From the NCBI GenBank assembly GCA_001795455.1, contig MGPB01000034.1, positions 1 through 64,000 of the forward strand: 64,000 bases of DNA, in the 5' to 3' direction. This DNA is from Curvibacter sp. GWA2_63_95. Lineage in GTDB: Bacteria > Pseudomonadota > Gammaproteobacteria > Burkholderiales > Burkholderiaceae_C. Under the pieces are notes generated by a model. The model searched no databases. It was not told the DNA's origin and saw nothing but the letters and a program-made list of their open reading frames with translations. Made by a program: the position numbers and the translations under genes. Positions 29,856 through 38,990 of this stretch are shown in pieces (the first letter of the stretch is position 1; each line of letters starts with the position of its first letter).

Positions 29856-30812
29856 ATGATCAACGTCACCATCGAAAACTTTGAGGCCGAAGTCGTCGCC
29901 GCCTCCCACCAAGTCCCGGTTCTGGTGGACTTCTGGGCCCCCTGGTGCGGCCCCTGCAAAGTGATTGGCCCGCTGCTGGAAAAGGTGGAAGAAGAGTACG
30001 CCGGCCGCTTCAAGCTGGTGAAGATCGACTCCGACCAGGAACAGCAGTTGGCCCAGGCCTTTGGCATCCGCAGCATTCCTACCTGCGTGCTGATGATCAA
30101 CGGCAAGCCAGCGGACGGTTTCATGGGGGCAATCCCGGAGAGCAAGATCAAGGAGTTTCTGGACAAACATGTGCCCTCCGAGGCCGTGCTGGAAGCCGAG
30201 GCAGACGCCGAAGACGCCCATGCCCTGGCCGCCGCAGGCGACCCGCAAGCCGCGCTGCAAAAATTGCTGGAAGCGCTGAGCGTGGACCCCACCAACGACG
30301 ACGCCCGCTACGACTACGTCAAGCTGCTGATCGAGAACGACCTACTCGAAGACGCCGAGGCTGCGTTGGCGCCCAAACTCACCGAGATTCCGCGCCAGCT
30401 GCGCTTCGAGGCACTGGGCCAGTTTCTGGACGCCATCAAGTTCGTGGTCACCGACGACCGCGGCCTGTGGACGCCCGAACAATTCGACGCCCTGATTGCC
30501 ACCAACAAGCGCGACTTTGAAACCCGCCTGGCCAAGGCCCGTGTGTTGATGGTGGGTGGCGACTGGACCGGTGCCATGGAAGAGCTGCTGGAAATCATCA
30601 TGCGTGACAAGGCCTGGGGCGAGGCGGTGCCGCGCAAGACCTTTGTGGCGATTCTGGAGCTGCTGACCCCACCCAAGCCCAAGGCCAACCCTGCAGATGC
30701 GGGCAAGGCCGCTGGCGGTATTGAGGTGGTGGGCAAGGCAGTGGCCGAGACCGACCCACAAGCCCAACTGGTGGCCGCCTACCGGCGCAAGCTCAGCATG
30801 GCGCTGAACTGA
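29856..30812 (+). CDS. cnoX: Thioredoxin-TPR chaperone (CnoX/YbbN-like)
   Basis: The 318-residue protein has a thioredoxin domain ([19 protein letters not shown], residues ~20-105) followed by tetratricopeptide-like helices (~120-290). The WCGPC site is intact, unlike the redox-silent SxxC form of E. coli CnoX, so it may act as an oxidoreductase as well as a holdase. Its C terminus runs into the start of the copper island with a 46-bp gap, but a functional link is not implied. Confidence 0.9.
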   Translation: MINVTIENFEAEVVAASHQVPVLVDFWAPWCGPCKVIGPLLEKVEEEYAGRFKLVKIDSDQEQQLAQAFGIRSIPTCVLMINGKPADGFMGAIPESKIKEFLDKHVPSEAVLEAEADAEDAHALAAAGDPQAALQKLLEALSVDPTNDDARYDYVKLLIENDLLEDAEAALAPKLTEIPRQLRFEALGQFLDAIKFVVTDDRGLWTPEQFDALIATNKRDFETRLAKARVLMVGGDWTGAMEELLEIIMRDKAWGEAVPRKTFVAILELLTPPKPKANPADAGKAAGGIEVVGKAVAETDPQAQLVAAYRRKLSMALN

Positions 30813-30858
30813 TTTCGGCTTCCCGGGAACTTTCTCCCTGCGCCACCATCCACACACC

Positions 30859-31227
30859 ATGCGCCGCCTCGTGCTCCTGCTGATCCTGATTGCCCTGGTG
30901 CCTTTGCGCGCCTGGTCGGGAGACGCCATGGCGATCCAGATGGCGGCGCAAGCCCACGCGACCAGCGCGGAGCTGGCGGCCAGCCCCCCCGCAGCGCACA
31001 CCAGCTGCCATGAGATGCAGGCGGAGTCTGCGCCCACACCGCCAACCCACAACACGCCAGACCCTTGCGCCACCTGCGCCTCGTGCCAGGCTTGTTTCAC
31101 GGTCGCACTGCTTGTGCCCGCCACGCAGTCGGCAACACAGGCCCTGCCACATGGGCTGCCACAAGCCGCTAACGCGCATTTCACCAGCGCCGTCCTCGCG
31201 CTGGGACACAAACCACCCATTTCCTGA
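30859..31227 (+). CDS. Small exported Cys-rich protein at the head of the copper island (DUF2946-like)
   Basis: The 122-residue product has a signal peptide (to about AWS), an Ala-rich low-complexity part and a cysteine cluster CATCASCQAC followed by a hydrophobic stretch, as in DUF2946-like proteins near copper genes. Metal binding is inferred from the cysteines and the neighbours. No clear ribosome-binding site is seen. A perfect decamer TTCCCGGGAA (30820-30829) lies upstream and might be an operator. Confidence 0.65.
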   Translation: MRRLVLLLILIALVPLRAWSGDAMAIQMAAQAHATSAELAASPPAAHTSCHEMQAESAPTPPTHNTPDPCATCASCQACFTVALLVPATQSATQALPHGLPQAANAHFTSAVLALGHKPPIS

Positions 31228-31230
31228 CCT

Positions 31231-31264
31231 CCAGGCCCGAAGTCCGTCTGGACTCTGGGCCTGG
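31231..31264 (+). promoter_or_regulatory. Strong intergenic hairpin in the copper island
   Basis: CCAGGCCC and GGGCCTGG enclose a second helix AGTCC/GGACT with a GTCT loop, giving a 34-nt rod three bases after the stop of the Cys-rich gene. There is no T-run, so it looks more like an RNA processing or attenuation element than a simple terminator. Confidence 0.6.
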
Positions 31265-31344
31265 ACCCGCCGTGGTGGCTCCGCAGCGCTGTGCTGCAGG
31301 GGCCTCGCAAGCACCCCGTTCACGCCTTTGGTCAGGAAATTTTT

Positions 31345-31689
31345 ATGCCTATCTCCCCCTGGTACGCCCGCTCGCGGCTGTACCGATCACTCTCTGTGGC
31401 CGTGCTCGCCAGCGCCGCCACATTGGCCGCCCACGCCCAGGCCCCGGGCAATGTGCGACTGGACTCCACGCCCACCCTGCAGGCCAGCCAGGCCAGCACC
31501 CCGGTGCCCGCCGTGGCCTACCGCTCGGTGTTTTCCGACTTGCCCCGGGGCGTGGAAGACACGGTACTGGACTGGAAAGCCGCCAACGCAGCAGTGGGCC
31601 AGTTCCAACGCGGCCACGCCGACCTCCTGAAATGGGAGCAGGAGCAGGCGCGCAAATCTGCCCCGCCCGCCCAGAAGGCCCAACCATGA
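31345..31689 (+). CDS. Exported protein of the copper island, function unknown
   Basis: The 114-residue product has a signal peptide ending AHAQA and a short conserved region (YRSVFSDLP, DWKAANAAVGQF, HADLLKWEQEQA) of a type I associate with small proteins beside TolC genes in copper clusters. No metal-ligand cluster is apparent. AGGAAA precedes the ATG at 31345. Its stop overlaps the next start (ATGA). Confidence 0.7.
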   Translation: MPISPWYARSRLYRSLSVAVLASAATLAAHAQAPGNVRLDSTPTLQASQASTPVPAVAYRSVFSDLPRGVEDTVLDWKAANAAVGQFQRGHADLLKWEQEQARKSAPPAQKAQP

Positions 31690-32849
31690 ACGCCCGCCTG
31701 AGCCCCCTGCTCCGCGCCACCGCGCTGCTGCTCTGCAGCAGCCTGGCCTGGGCCGCGCCCCCCGATGGCGGCATCGAAACCCTGCAGGCCCGCATGGCGG
31801 GCAAAACCGTTGGTACCGACGGTGCGGCAGTCCAGCTGCCCCACCCCGCCGCCGACCCGCACAACACCCTGACCACCCTGCTGGCCACGCCACTGACGGC
31901 CAATGCCGCGGTGCGTATCGCCTTGCTTCACAACCCTGGGTTGCAGGCGGCATGGGGCAGCGAAGGGCTGTCCATCACCGATGCCACGGGTGCGACGACC
32001 CCGGCCAAGCTGCGCGCCCAGCAGGCCATCACGGTGTTGTCGGCCCAGGCCTTCAAGGCCTGGGTGAACGCCGTGGCAGCCGCCCACACCGCGCAACTGC
32101 TGCGCGAAGCCAAGGCCACGGCCGAGGCCAGCGGCGAACTGACCCGGCGCATGGCGCGCGCCGGCAATGTGAGCAAACTCACGCAAGCACAAAGCCAGGC
32201 GGTGTTGTCTGACGCGGCACTGGCGCTGGTGCGTGCCGAGCAGGCCGCCTTTGCCGCGCGCGAAGCGCTGACCGTGACCCTGGGCCTGTGGGGCGAAACC
32301 ACCCAGTTCACCCTGCCAGCCGCCCTGCCGACCCTGCCCACGCAGGCACTGGACCTGCCCGATGTGGAGGCCCGGGCCGTTCAAGCCCGCGCCGACCTGC
32401 AACTGGCGACCCAGCAGTGGCAACGCAAGCAGCAAAGCACGGTGCCCGACAGCGCCGACGCGCTGTGGGACGCGATGGGCGACGCCGCCCGCGTGCGTGC
32501 CCAGGCCGTGCAGTTGCGCAGCCAGGCACGCAGCGCCTACCACCGCTACCGCAGCAGCTGGGACATCGCCACCCATCTGACCCAGGACGTGCTGCCGCTG
32601 CGCCAGTTCATCCACGACGAACTGGTGTTGCGCTACAACGGCATGCTGACCAGTGTGTTTGACGTGCTGGCCGACCGCCAGACCCAAGCGCTGGCCCACA
32701 GCGCCAGCGTCGCCGCCCAGCGCGACTTCTGGCTGGCCCATGCCGACCTGCAAGCCCTGCTGGCCGGCGCCCCGCTGGACGCCCTGCCTGGCTCCGCCAC
32801 CGATAGCGCCGCCCCTGCGGCCAGCCCCACCCAAGCCGGAGGCCACTGA
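31686..32849 (+). CDS. TolC-family outer-membrane protein of the copper island
   Basis: 387 residues with a signal peptide (to about AWAA) and TolC/NodT-like helices (NAAVRIALLHNPGLQAAWG, GNVSKLTQAQSQAVLSDA, YRSSWDIATHLTQDVLPLRQ, ELVLRYNGMLTSVFDVL). It is shorter than normal TolC (~450), and some beta-strand regions seem reduced. No RND pump or membrane-fusion protein is encoded beside it, so its partner must be elsewhere or it acts alone. It overlaps the preceding gene by 4 bp, and the oxidase gene follows after 24 bp. Confidence 0.82.
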   Translation: MNARLSPLLRATALLLCSSLAWAAPPDGGIETLQARMAGKTVGTDGAAVQLPHPAADPHNTLTTLLATPLTANAAVRIALLHNPGLQAAWGSEGLSITDATGATTPAKLRAQQAITVLSAQAFKAWVNAVAAAHTAQLLREAKATAEASGELTRRMARAGNVSKLTQAQSQAVLSDAALALVRAEQAAFAAREALTVTLGLWGETTQFTLPAALPTLPTQALDLPDVEARAVQARADLQLATQQWQRKQQSTVPDSADALWDAMGDAARVRAQAVQLRSQARSAYHRYRSSWDIATHLTQDVLPLRQFIHDELVLRYNGMLTSVFDVLADRQTQALAHSASVAAQRDFWLAHADLQALLAGAPLDALPGSATDSAAPAASPTQAGGH

Positions 32850-32873
32850 ATGGCCCCCACCCAAGGACACCCC

Positions 32874-34271
32874 ATGAACCGACGCAATTTTTTCAATGGC
32901 GCCGCCGCCACCGCGGTGGGTGCCGTAGCCGCCGCCTCGGTGAGCCGCGTGGCCCTGGCCGCACTGCCCGAGCCGGTGCTGCAGACATCCCCCAACACCC
33001 AGCCCCCGCTGGTCCCCGCCACCGGCCGCCCCTACACCCCGGTGGTCACCCTGAATGGCTGGACCTTGCCCTGGCGCATGAACCAGGGCGTGAAGGAATT
33101 CCACCTGGTGGCCGAACCGGTGGTGCGCGAAATGGCGCCAGGCTTCAAGGCCCATATGTGGGGCTACAACGGCCAGAGCCCCGGCCCCACCATCGAGGTG
33201 GTGGAGGGCGACCGCGTGCGTGTGTTTGTGACCAACAAGCTGCCCGAACACACCAGCGTGCACTGGCACGGCCAGCGCCTGCCCAATGGCATGGACGGGG
33301 TGTCGGGCCTGACGCAGCGCGCCATTGGTGTGGGCAAGACCTTTGTCTACGAGTTTGTGGCGCGCCGCCCCGGCACCTTTATGTACCACCCGCATGCGGA
33401 CGAGATGACACAAATGGCCATGGGCATGATGGGTTTCTGGGTGACGCACCCGAAAACCAAAAATCCACTGATCAGTGAGGTCGACCGCGACTTCTGTTTC
33501 CTCCTCAACGCCTATGACATCGACCCCGGCAGCATGACCCCCAAGACCATGACCATGCTGGACTTCAACCTGTGGAGCTGGAACAGCCGGGTCTTCCCCG
33601 GCATCGACACACTGAACGTGCGGCACAACGACAAGGTGCGCATCCGCGTGGGCAACCTGACCATGACCAACCACCCCCTCCACCTGCACGGCCACGAGTT
33701 TGTGGTGACCGGCAGCGACGGTGGCCCCTGGCCGCTGGCGGCGCGGGTGCCCGAAATCACCACCGACATTGCGGTGGGGCAGATGCGGCAGTTTGAATTT
33801 CTGGCCGACGAGGAAGGCGACTGGGCCTTCCACTGCCACAAGAGCCACCACACCATGAACGCCATGGGCCACAACGTGCCCACCCTGATTGGTGTGGACC
33901 ACCGTGGCCTGGTCGGCAAGCTGCAAAAAGCGGTGCCGGACTACATGGTGATGGGGGAGCGCGGCATGGCCGACATGGGAGAGATGGAGATGCCCATCCC
34001 CGACAACACCGCCCCCATGATGACCGGCCAGGGCCCCTATGGCGGCGTGGAGATGGGCGGCATGTTCAGCGTCCTCAAGGTGCGCAAAGACCAGAAGCCC
34101 GGTGATTACAAGGACCCCGGCTGGTACCACCAGCCTGCGGGCACGCAGGCCTATGCATGGACCGGCCCGCTGCCGGACCCGGCGCGCTTCCAGGCCGAAA
34201 GTCCAGCTGCCGCCGCAGCGCCCGCCACCGAGGTGCAGGTGCGCAAACCTGCCAGCCACCAACACCACTAA
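32874..34271 (+). CDS. Periplasmic multicopper oxidase (copper resistance type)
   Basis: A 465-residue oxidase with a Tat-like leader (MNRRNFFNGAAATAVGAVA). All copper-binding motifs are present: HWHG, MYHPH, HPLHLHGHEF and FHCHKSHHTMNAMG, the last giving the type 1 Cys, His and axial Met. A Met/Gly-rich stretch (~365-400) resembles the copper-binding segments of CopA/CueO-like proteins. It probably oxidises Cu(I) or another metal in the periplasm. AAGGACACCCC precedes the ATG. The C terminus ends in HQHH. Confidence 0.93.
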   Translation: MNRRNFFNGAAATAVGAVAAASVSRVALAALPEPVLQTSPNTQPPLVPATGRPYTPVVTLNGWTLPWRMNQGVKEFHLVAEPVVREMAPGFKAHMWGYNGQSPGPTIEVVEGDRVRVFVTNKLPEHTSVHWHGQRLPNGMDGVSGLTQRAIGVGKTFVYEFVARRPGTFMYHPHADEMTQMAMGMMGFWVTHPKTKNPLISEVDRDFCFLLNAYDIDPGSMTPKTMTMLDFNLWSWNSRVFPGIDTLNVRHNDKVRIRVGNLTMTNHPLHLHGHEFVVTGSDGGPWPLAARVPEITTDIAVGQMRQFEFLADEEGDWAFHCHKSHHTMNAMGHNVPTLIGVDHRGLVGKLQKAVPDYMVMGERGMADMGEMEMPIPDNTAPMMTGQGPYGGVEMGGMFSVLKVRKDQKPGDYKDPGWYHQPAGTQAYAWTGPLPDPARFQAESPAAAAAPATEVQVRKPASHQHH

Positions 34272-34288
34272 CCCCGAGAAGGAAACCC

Positions 34289-34765
34289 ATGAAAAACACT
34301 ATCAAATTAATAGCTGCTTGCGCACTATTGGCGGGCGCCAGCGGCGCTTTTGCCACAGGAAGCCATGCCGGCGGCCACGGTACGGACGCCATCGGCAAGC
34401 CCGGTGTCGCAGCCAAAGTCACGCGCACCATTGCCGTCGACATGAGCGATGCCATGCGCTTCACGCCCAGCGCGGTGAAGGTGCGCCGCGGCGAAACCAT
34501 CCGTTTTGTGGTCACCAACTCCGGCCAGCTCAAGCACGAGTTCAACCTGGGCACCGAAGCCGACCTGAAGGCGCACTACGCGCAGATGCTGAAGTTCCCC
34601 GAGATGGAGCACGACGAGCCCAACCTGGTGAGCCTGGCAGCCGGCAAAACTGGCGAGGTGGTCTGGCAGTTCACCCAGGCAGGCACCGTGCACTTTGCCT
34701 GCCTGCACCCGGGCCATTACGAGGCGGGCATGAAGGGCGCTGTGGCCGTGGGTAGCAAGCCATGA
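34289..34765 (+). CDS. Cupredoxin-like periplasmic copper protein
   Basis: The 158-residue product has a signal peptide cleaved near FATG and a plastocyanin/azurin-like fold with likely type 1 ligands His in KHEFNLG and Cys, His and Met in FACLHPGHYEAGM. It may pass copper or electrons to the oxidase encoded 17 bp upstream. Most of its signal peptide (TIKLIAACALLAGA) is encoded by a copy of the dispersed hairpin repeat. GAAGGAAA precedes the ATG. The stop overlaps the next start. Confidence 0.88.
   Translation: MKNTIKLIAACALLAGASGAFATGSHAGGHGTDAIGKPGVAAKVTRTIAVDMSDAMRFTPSAVKVRRGETIRFVVTNSGQLKHEFNLGTEADLKAHYAQMLKFPEMEHDEPNLVSLAAGKTGEVVWQFTQAGTVHFACLHPGHYEAGMKGAVAVGSKP
34298..34345 (-). repeat. 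Dispersed hairpin repeat, copy H, encoding the cupredoxin signal peptide
   Basis: CTATCAAATTAATAG, then CTGCTTGCGCA and GCGGGCGCCAGCGGC, match the inverted family consensus over the whole ~48 bp, including the distal part. The region lies in codons 4-19 of the cupredoxin gene. Confidence 0.85.
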
Positions 34766-35226
34766 GCGCGCCCACTCTTTCACGCCGCAGCGTGCTGGCG
34801 ATGGGGCTGGTCCCGCTGGGGCTGCCCGCATGGGCGGCCAAGGAGCGCACCGCCGTCCAGGTCTGGAAAGACCCCAACTGCGGCTGCTGCAAAGACTGGG
34901 TGGTCCACCTGGAGCAGGCTGGCTTTAAGGTAACCGTGCAGCAGACCGGCAATGCAGATGCCCGCAAGCGCCTGGGCATGCCTGATGCCCTGGGCTCCTG
35001 CCATACCGCAGAGGTGGCGGGCTACGCCATCGAAGGGCATGTGCCTGCCAAGGAGATTCAGCGCCTGCTGCGCGAGAAGCCCAAAGCCCTGGGCCTGGCC
35101 GTGCCGGGCATGCCGGTCGGCTCCCCCGGCATGGACGGCGCCATCTACCAGGGCCGCAAAGACCCGTATGACGTGTTGCTGGTCGCCAAGGGCGGCGCTA
35201 CGTCGATTTACCAAAGTTACCGATAA
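34762..35226 (+). CDS. DUF411 metal-binding protein
   Basis: The 154-residue exported protein (leader with RRSVLAMGLVPLG) has DUF411 signatures VWKDPNCGCCKDWVVHL, GSCHTAEV and YAIEGHVPAKEI. The CGCC and Cys-His pairs are probable copper ligands; DUF411 proteins recur in copper and silver clusters. It overlaps the cupredoxin stop by 4 bp, so the two are probably translationally coupled. Confidence 0.9.
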   Translation: MSAPTLSRRSVLAMGLVPLGLPAWAAKERTAVQVWKDPNCGCCKDWVVHLEQAGFKVTVQQTGNADARKRLGMPDALGSCHTAEVAGYAIEGHVPAKEIQRLLREKPKALGLAVPGMPVGSPGMDGAIYQGRKDPYDVLLVAKGGATSIYQSYR

Positions 35227-35235
35227 GGACACCCC

Positions 35236-35544
35236 ATGAACCACGCACACACCGCCCGCAAGCTGCTGGCCACCTTGCTTCTCAGTACCCTTGGCGCGAG
35301 CAGCGTCTGGGCGCAAACCAGTGACATGAGCCGTGGCGAAATCCGCAAGGTCGACAAGGCCGCCAGCAAGATTACCATCCAACACGGCGAGATCAAGAAC
35401 CTGGACATGCCGCCCATGACCATGGTGTTCCAGGTGCGCGACCCGGCCCTGCTGGAGAAAGCCAAGGCCGGCGACAAGGTGCGTTTTAGCGCCGAACTCA
35501 AAGAGGGCGCCTACATCGTCACCGCCGTCGAAGCTGCGCCTTGA
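35236..35544 (+). CDS. CusF-like periplasmic copper chaperone
   Basis: 102 residues with a signal peptide ending VWAQ and a CusF OB-fold. NLDMPPMTMVFQV supplies the Met ligands and the aromatic-region context of the Cu(I)/Ag(I) site. CusF normally delivers Cu(I) to a CusCBA pump; no such pump is encoded in this window. AAGGAC lies before the ATG. Last gene of the copper island. Confidence 0.92.
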   Translation: MNHAHTARKLLATLLLSTLGASSVWAQTSDMSRGEIRKVDKAASKITIQHGEIKNLDMPPMTMVFQVRDPALLEKAKAGDKVRFSAELKEGAYIVTAVEAAP

Positions 35545-35565
35545 GCACCTGGCGCAGGTGCGCCC

Positions 35566-35943
35566 TCAGGCGGCACGCACGTGCAAACCGGCGTGCCGCA
35601 CGGCCTGGCGCTCGGTGGCCAGCACACGCTGGGCGTTGAGGCTGGCAATCGGGATGCTGGCGTCCTGCGGGATGCCGCCACTGAGCTGCAGCGCCAGGTA
35701 GCGGCCGCAGCACACCCGCAAGAACGAGGCGAAGTTGTCCACCTCGCCGCGCTCGGCCACCAGCTCGTCGTAGAGCTTGGTGCAGAGCTGGGGCACGCCC
35801 ATGCCGTCGCGCGTGGCGATTTCGTCGAGCACCCGCCAGAACAGGTTTTCCAGCTTGATGCTGGTGGCCACGCCATGCAGGCGCACCGAGCGGGCGCGGC
35901 TCTCGTAAAGCGTGGGGTCGGCACTGATGAACACTTGGCACAT
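35566..35943 (-). CDS. Ribbon-helix-helix domain protein
   Basis: 125 residues. The central part (SRARSVRLHGVATSIKLENL, FWRVLDEIATRDGM) is an RHH-type domain usually seen in small DNA-binding or regulatory proteins; the rest is helical. GAGGAG stands 7-8 bases before ATG 35943. It lies downstream of the DJ-1-type gene on the same strand and converges on the copper island. No target is evident. Confidence 0.8.
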   Translation of the reverse strand: MCQVFISADPTLYESRARSVRLHGVATSIKLENLFWRVLDEIATRDGMGVPQLCTKLYDELVAERGEVDNFASFLRVCCGRYLALQLSGGIPQDASIPIASLNAQRVLATERQAVRHAGLHVRAA

Positions 35944-35996
35944 GGGCTGTCTCCTCAAGGGGCTGGCCTGCATGCTGCGGGCCGCCCCCGGTGCCG

Positions 35997-36578
35997 TCAA
36001 TGGGAAATACGCGTACCCAGCAGCGCCAGAAACTGTGCAATCCAGGCCGGGTGTGCGGGCCAGGCGGGGGCAGACACCAGGTTGCCATCGGTCACCGCAG
36101 CGTCGATGGCGATGTCGGCATAGGTGCCGCCCGCCATCTCCACCTCCACCCGGCAGGCCGGGTAGGCCGAGCAGGTGCGGCCCTGCAGCACGCCAGCACC
36201 GGCCAGCAGTTGCGCGCCGTGGCAGACGGCGGCCACCGGTTTGTTGGCATCAAAAAAGTGCTTCACGGCAGCCACCACTGCGGGGTAGGTGCGCAGGTAC
36301 TCGGGGCCGCGGCCACCGGGGATCACCAGCGCGTCGTAGGCCTCGGGCTTCACGTCGGCAAAGCTCGCGTTCAGCGTGAAGTTGTGGCCGGGCTTCTCGC
36401 TGTAGGTCTGCGCACCCTCAAAGTCGTGGATGGCCGTCTTGATGTGGTCACCCACCTTTTTATCGGGGCATACGGCATGCACCGTGTGGCCCACGGCCAG
36501 CAGCGCCTGGAAGGGCACCATGGTTTCGTAGTCTTCGCAGTAGTCACCGCAGACCATCAGAATTTTCTTCGCCGCCAT
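35997..36578 (-). CDS. DJ-1/PfpI family protein
   Basis: The 193-residue protein has the nucleophile elbow VAAVCHGAQLLAGAG, the Glu in CGDYCEDYETMVPF and DALVIPGGRGPEYLR. Members include glyoxalase III, deglycase-like and protease-like enzymes, so the exact activity is unclear. GAGGAG lies 8 bases before ATG 36578. Confidence 0.88.
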   Translation of the reverse strand: MAAKKILMVCGDYCEDYETMVPFQALLAVGHTVHAVCPDKKVGDHIKTAIHDFEGAQTYSEKPGHNFTLNASFADVKPEAYDALVIPGGRGPEYLRTYPAVVAAVKHFFDANKPVAAVCHGAQLLAGAGVLQGRTCSAYPACRVEVEMAGGTYADIAIDAAVTDGNLVSAPAWPAHPAWIAQFLALLGTRISH

Positions 36579-36672
36579 GTCAGTCTCCTCGTTGTGGTTG
36601 GGAGACCGATTTTTGGAGCGAAGCGCAGTGCCGTGGTGGTACTGGGTTGTTACACCCCAGCAAGCACCCGAC

Positions 36673-36720
36673 ACTATCAAAACCATAGCTGCCTGCGCAG
36701 CAATGGCGGGCTCTAGAGCC
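36673..36720 (-). repeat. Dispersed hairpin repeat, copy I, between purC and the DJ-1-type gene
   Basis: CTATCAAAACCATAG, CTGCCTGCGCAGC and GCGGGCTCTAGAGCC follow the inverted family consensus through its distal GCTCTAGAGCC part. It ends 16 bases before the purC stop codon. Confidence 0.85.
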
Positions 36721-36735
36721 CTATTTCCTTATAAA

Positions 36736-37641
36736 TTATGCAGTCAGGCGCGTCAGCGCTTCCTGGTACTTAGCGGCGGTTTTGGCAATCACTTCGTTGG
36801 GCACACGTGGCGCAGGCGGGGTTTTGTCCCAGGGTTTGCCGTCCACCAGGGCCTGCTCCAGCCAGTCGCGCACAAACTGCTTGTCGTAGCTGGGCGGGTT
36901 GGTGCCTTCGGCGTAGCTCTCTTGCGGCCAGAAACGGCTGGAGTCGGGCGTCAGCACCTCGTCCATCAGCGTCAGCGTGCCGTCGGTGTCCAGACCAAAC
37001 TCGAACTTGGTGTCGGCAATGATGATGCCCTTGGTCAGCGCGATCTCGGCCGCAGCTTTGTAAATCTGGATGCTGATGTCGCGGATGCGGGTGGCCAGGT
37101 CCAGGCCAATCATCTCCACGGTTTTCTCGAAGGTGATGTTCTCGTCGTGGTCACCCACGGCGGCCTTGGCGGCGGGGGTGTAGATGGGTTCGGGCAGCTT
37201 GCTGGCGTTCTTCAGGCCGGCGGGCAGCTTCACGCCGCAGACCGCACTGTTCTCCTGGTATTCCTTCCAGCCGCTGCCGGCCAGGTAGCCGCGCACCACG
37301 GCTTCCACGGGCAGGGGCTTCAGGCGCTTGACCAGCATGGAGCGGCCGGTGACCTGCTCCACTTCGGAGGGCAAGACCACGCTCTCGGGGGCGTCGCCGG
37401 TCAGGTGGTTGGGGCAAATATTGGCGCCGTTTTTGCCCAGCTTCTCGAACCAGAACAGGGCCATCTGGGTCAGCAACACACCCTTGCCGGGAATCGGCTC
37501 GCCCATGATCACGTCAAACGCGCTGAGGCGGTCGCTGGCGACCATCAGGATGCGGTCGTCGCCCACGGCGTAGTTGTCGCGCACCTTGCCACGGGCAAGC
37601 AGGGGGAGGGACAGGGCGGAGGTGTGCAAAGCTGAAGTCAT
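36736..37641 (-). CDS. purC: Phosphoribosylaminoimidazole-succinocarboxamide synthase
   Basis: 301 residues of the longer PurC form: [47 protein letters not shown] and [14 protein letters not shown]. It joins CAIR and aspartate to SAICAR in purine synthesis, with purE and purK about 8 kb away. I start at ATG 37641, where homology begins. It lies ~95 bp downstream of fba, after a terminator. Confidence 0.96.
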   Translation of the reverse strand: MTSALHTSALSLPLLARGKVRDNYAVGDDRILMVASDRLSAFDVIMGEPIPGKGVLLTQMALFWFEKLGKNGANICPNHLTGDAPESVVLPSEVEQVTGRSMLVKRLKPLPVEAVVRGYLAGSGWKEYQENSAVCGVKLPAGLKNASKLPEPIYTPAAKAAVGDHDENITFEKTVEMIGLDLATRIRDISIQIYKAAAEIALTKGIIIADTKFEFGLDTDGTLTLMDEVLTPDSSRFWPQESYAEGTNPPSYDKQFVRDWLEQALVDGKPWDKTPPAPRVPNEVIAKTAAKYQEALTRLTA

Positions 37642-37654
37642 GGCGTCCAACAAA

Positions 37655-37693
37655 GTAAAAGGCCTCGCCCCCCGGAATGGAAGGCGAAGCCTT
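37655..37693 (-). terminator. Terminator of fba
   Basis: On the minus strand AAGGCTTCGCC pairs with GGCGAGGCCTT across a 13-nt loop and is followed by TTACTTTG. It lies between fba and purC. Confidence 0.7.
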
Positions 37694-37735
37694 GGATTAT
37701 CGCAAGTTCGTGCCGGCCATGCGGCCCGGCAGCGC

Positions 37736-38815
37736 TCAGGCGACGGCGAGGTCCTGCACCACCTGGGCCAATTCACCACGGGCGTACTGCCCTGCCACCA
37801 CCTGCAAGCTGTGCCCCTTGATGCCAGCGGCCTGGCCTTCGCAGCCAAACTCGATGTAGCGTTGTTTGCACAGTTGTTTGGCCGCTTCGCGCGCGGGCTT
37901 GAGCCATTCGCGGGCGTCAAACTTGTCGGGGTTCTCGAACAGGAACTTGCGCACCGCAGCGGTCATGGCCATGCGGATGTCGGTGTCGATGTTGACCTTG
38001 CGCACGCCAAAGGGAATGGCGCGCTGCACCTCTTCCACAGGCACACCCCAGGTCTGGGCCATCTTGCCGCCGTACTGGTTGATGGCAGCCAGCAACTCCT
38101 GTGGCACGGCGCTGGAGCCGTGCATCACCAGGTGAGTGTTGGGAATGCGGGCGTGGATTTCCTTGATGCGCTCGATGGCCAGAATGTCGCCGGTGGGCTG
38201 GCGCGTGAACTTGTAGGCGCCGTGGCTGGTGCCAATGGCAATCGCCAGTGCATCCAGCTGGGTGCGCTTCACAAAATCGGCGGCTTCTTCGGGGTCGGTC
38301 AGCAGCTGTTCACGGGTCATGGTGGCATCGGTGCCGTGGCCGTCTTCCTTGTCGCCCTTCATGGTCTCCAGGGAGCCCAGGCAGCCCAGTTCGCCTTCCA
38401 CCGTCACACCCAGCTTGTGGGCCATGTCGACCACTTTGCGGGTCACTTCGACGTTGTACTCGTAGCTGGCAATGGTCTTGCCGTCGGCTTCCAGGCTACC
38501 GTCCATCATCACCGAGCTGAAGCCCAGGTCGATCGCGCCCTGGCACACCGCAGGGCTCTGGCCGTGGTCCTGGTGCATCACCACGGGAATGCTCGGGTAA
38601 CTTTCCACCGCGGCCTGGATCAGGTGCTTGAGGAAGTGTTCACCCGCGTATTTGCGGGCGCCGGCGCTGGCCTGCATGATCACGGGAGCCCCGGTCTCCT
38701 TGGCGGCCTCCATGATGGCCTGGACTTGCTCCAGGTTGTTGACGTTGAACGCGGGAATCGCGTAGTTGTGCGTTGCCGCGTGATCAAGAAGCTCACGCAT
38801 CGAGACGAGTGCCAT
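37736..38815 (-). CDS. fba: Class II fructose-bisphosphate aldolase
   Basis: The 359-residue zinc enzyme ([29 protein letters not shown] with zinc-binding His, [29 protein letters not shown]) belongs to the subtype common in beta- and autotrophic bacteria and acts in glycolysis, gluconeogenesis or the Calvin cycle. Upstream (38853-38872) is a direct repeat CTTGGTAAC-CG-CTTGGTAAC that may be a regulatory site. It precedes purC and follows pyk, each with its own terminator. Confidence 0.96.
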   Translation of the reverse strand: MALVSMRELLDHAATHNYAIPAFNVNNLEQVQAIMEAAKETGAPVIMQASAGARKYAGEHFLKHLIQAAVESYPSIPVVMHQDHGQSPAVCQGAIDLGFSSVMMDGSLEADGKTIASYEYNVEVTRKVVDMAHKLGVTVEGELGCLGSLETMKGDKEDGHGTDATMTREQLLTDPEEAADFVKRTQLDALAIAIGTSHGAYKFTRQPTGDILAIERIKEIHARIPNTHLVMHGSSAVPQELLAAINQYGGKMAQTWGVPVEEVQRAIPFGVRKVNIDTDIRMAMTAAVRKFLFENPDKFDAREWLKPAREAAKQLCKQRYIEFGCEGQAAGIKGHSLQVVAGQYARGELAQVVQDLAVA

Positions 38816-38852
38816 GGATATCCCCAGGAAGTTAAAAACTCGCAGCAGCAGT

Positions 38853-38872
38853 CTTGGTAACCGCTTGGTAAC
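38853..38872. promoter_or_regulatory. Direct repeat upstream of fba, possible operator
   Basis: CTTGGTAAC occurs twice with an 11-bp period, 38-57 bases before the fba start. A related CCTTGGTTAC lies at 40473-40482 upstream of pyk. One helical turn between repeats suits a protein-binding site, but the regulator is unknown. Confidence 0.4.
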
Positions 38873-38922
38873 TTTTTACCGTTGTCGGATTCTAACCTTG
38901 AGGGTTAACCCGTGGTAGCACG

Positions 38923-38946
38923 CAAAAAAAGGGCCCGAAGGCCCTT
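38923..38946 (-). terminator. Rho-independent terminator of pyk
   Basis: On the minus strand AAGGGC, loop CTTCGG and GCCC are followed by TTTTTTTGCG, a standard terminator located 45 bases after the pyk stop. Confidence 0.88.
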
Positions 38947-38990
38947 GGGTGCATCGCGCACCCCTCACCGTGGGGCAGGCGTGGCGTTGG

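Noticed and set aside
31518..34268. A 916-codon open frame antisense to the copper island
   Set aside because: It mirrors the codon pattern of three well-supported genes on the plus strand. The product is a His/Gly/Ala-rich string without recognisable domains; GC-rich genes commonly leave such open antisense frames.
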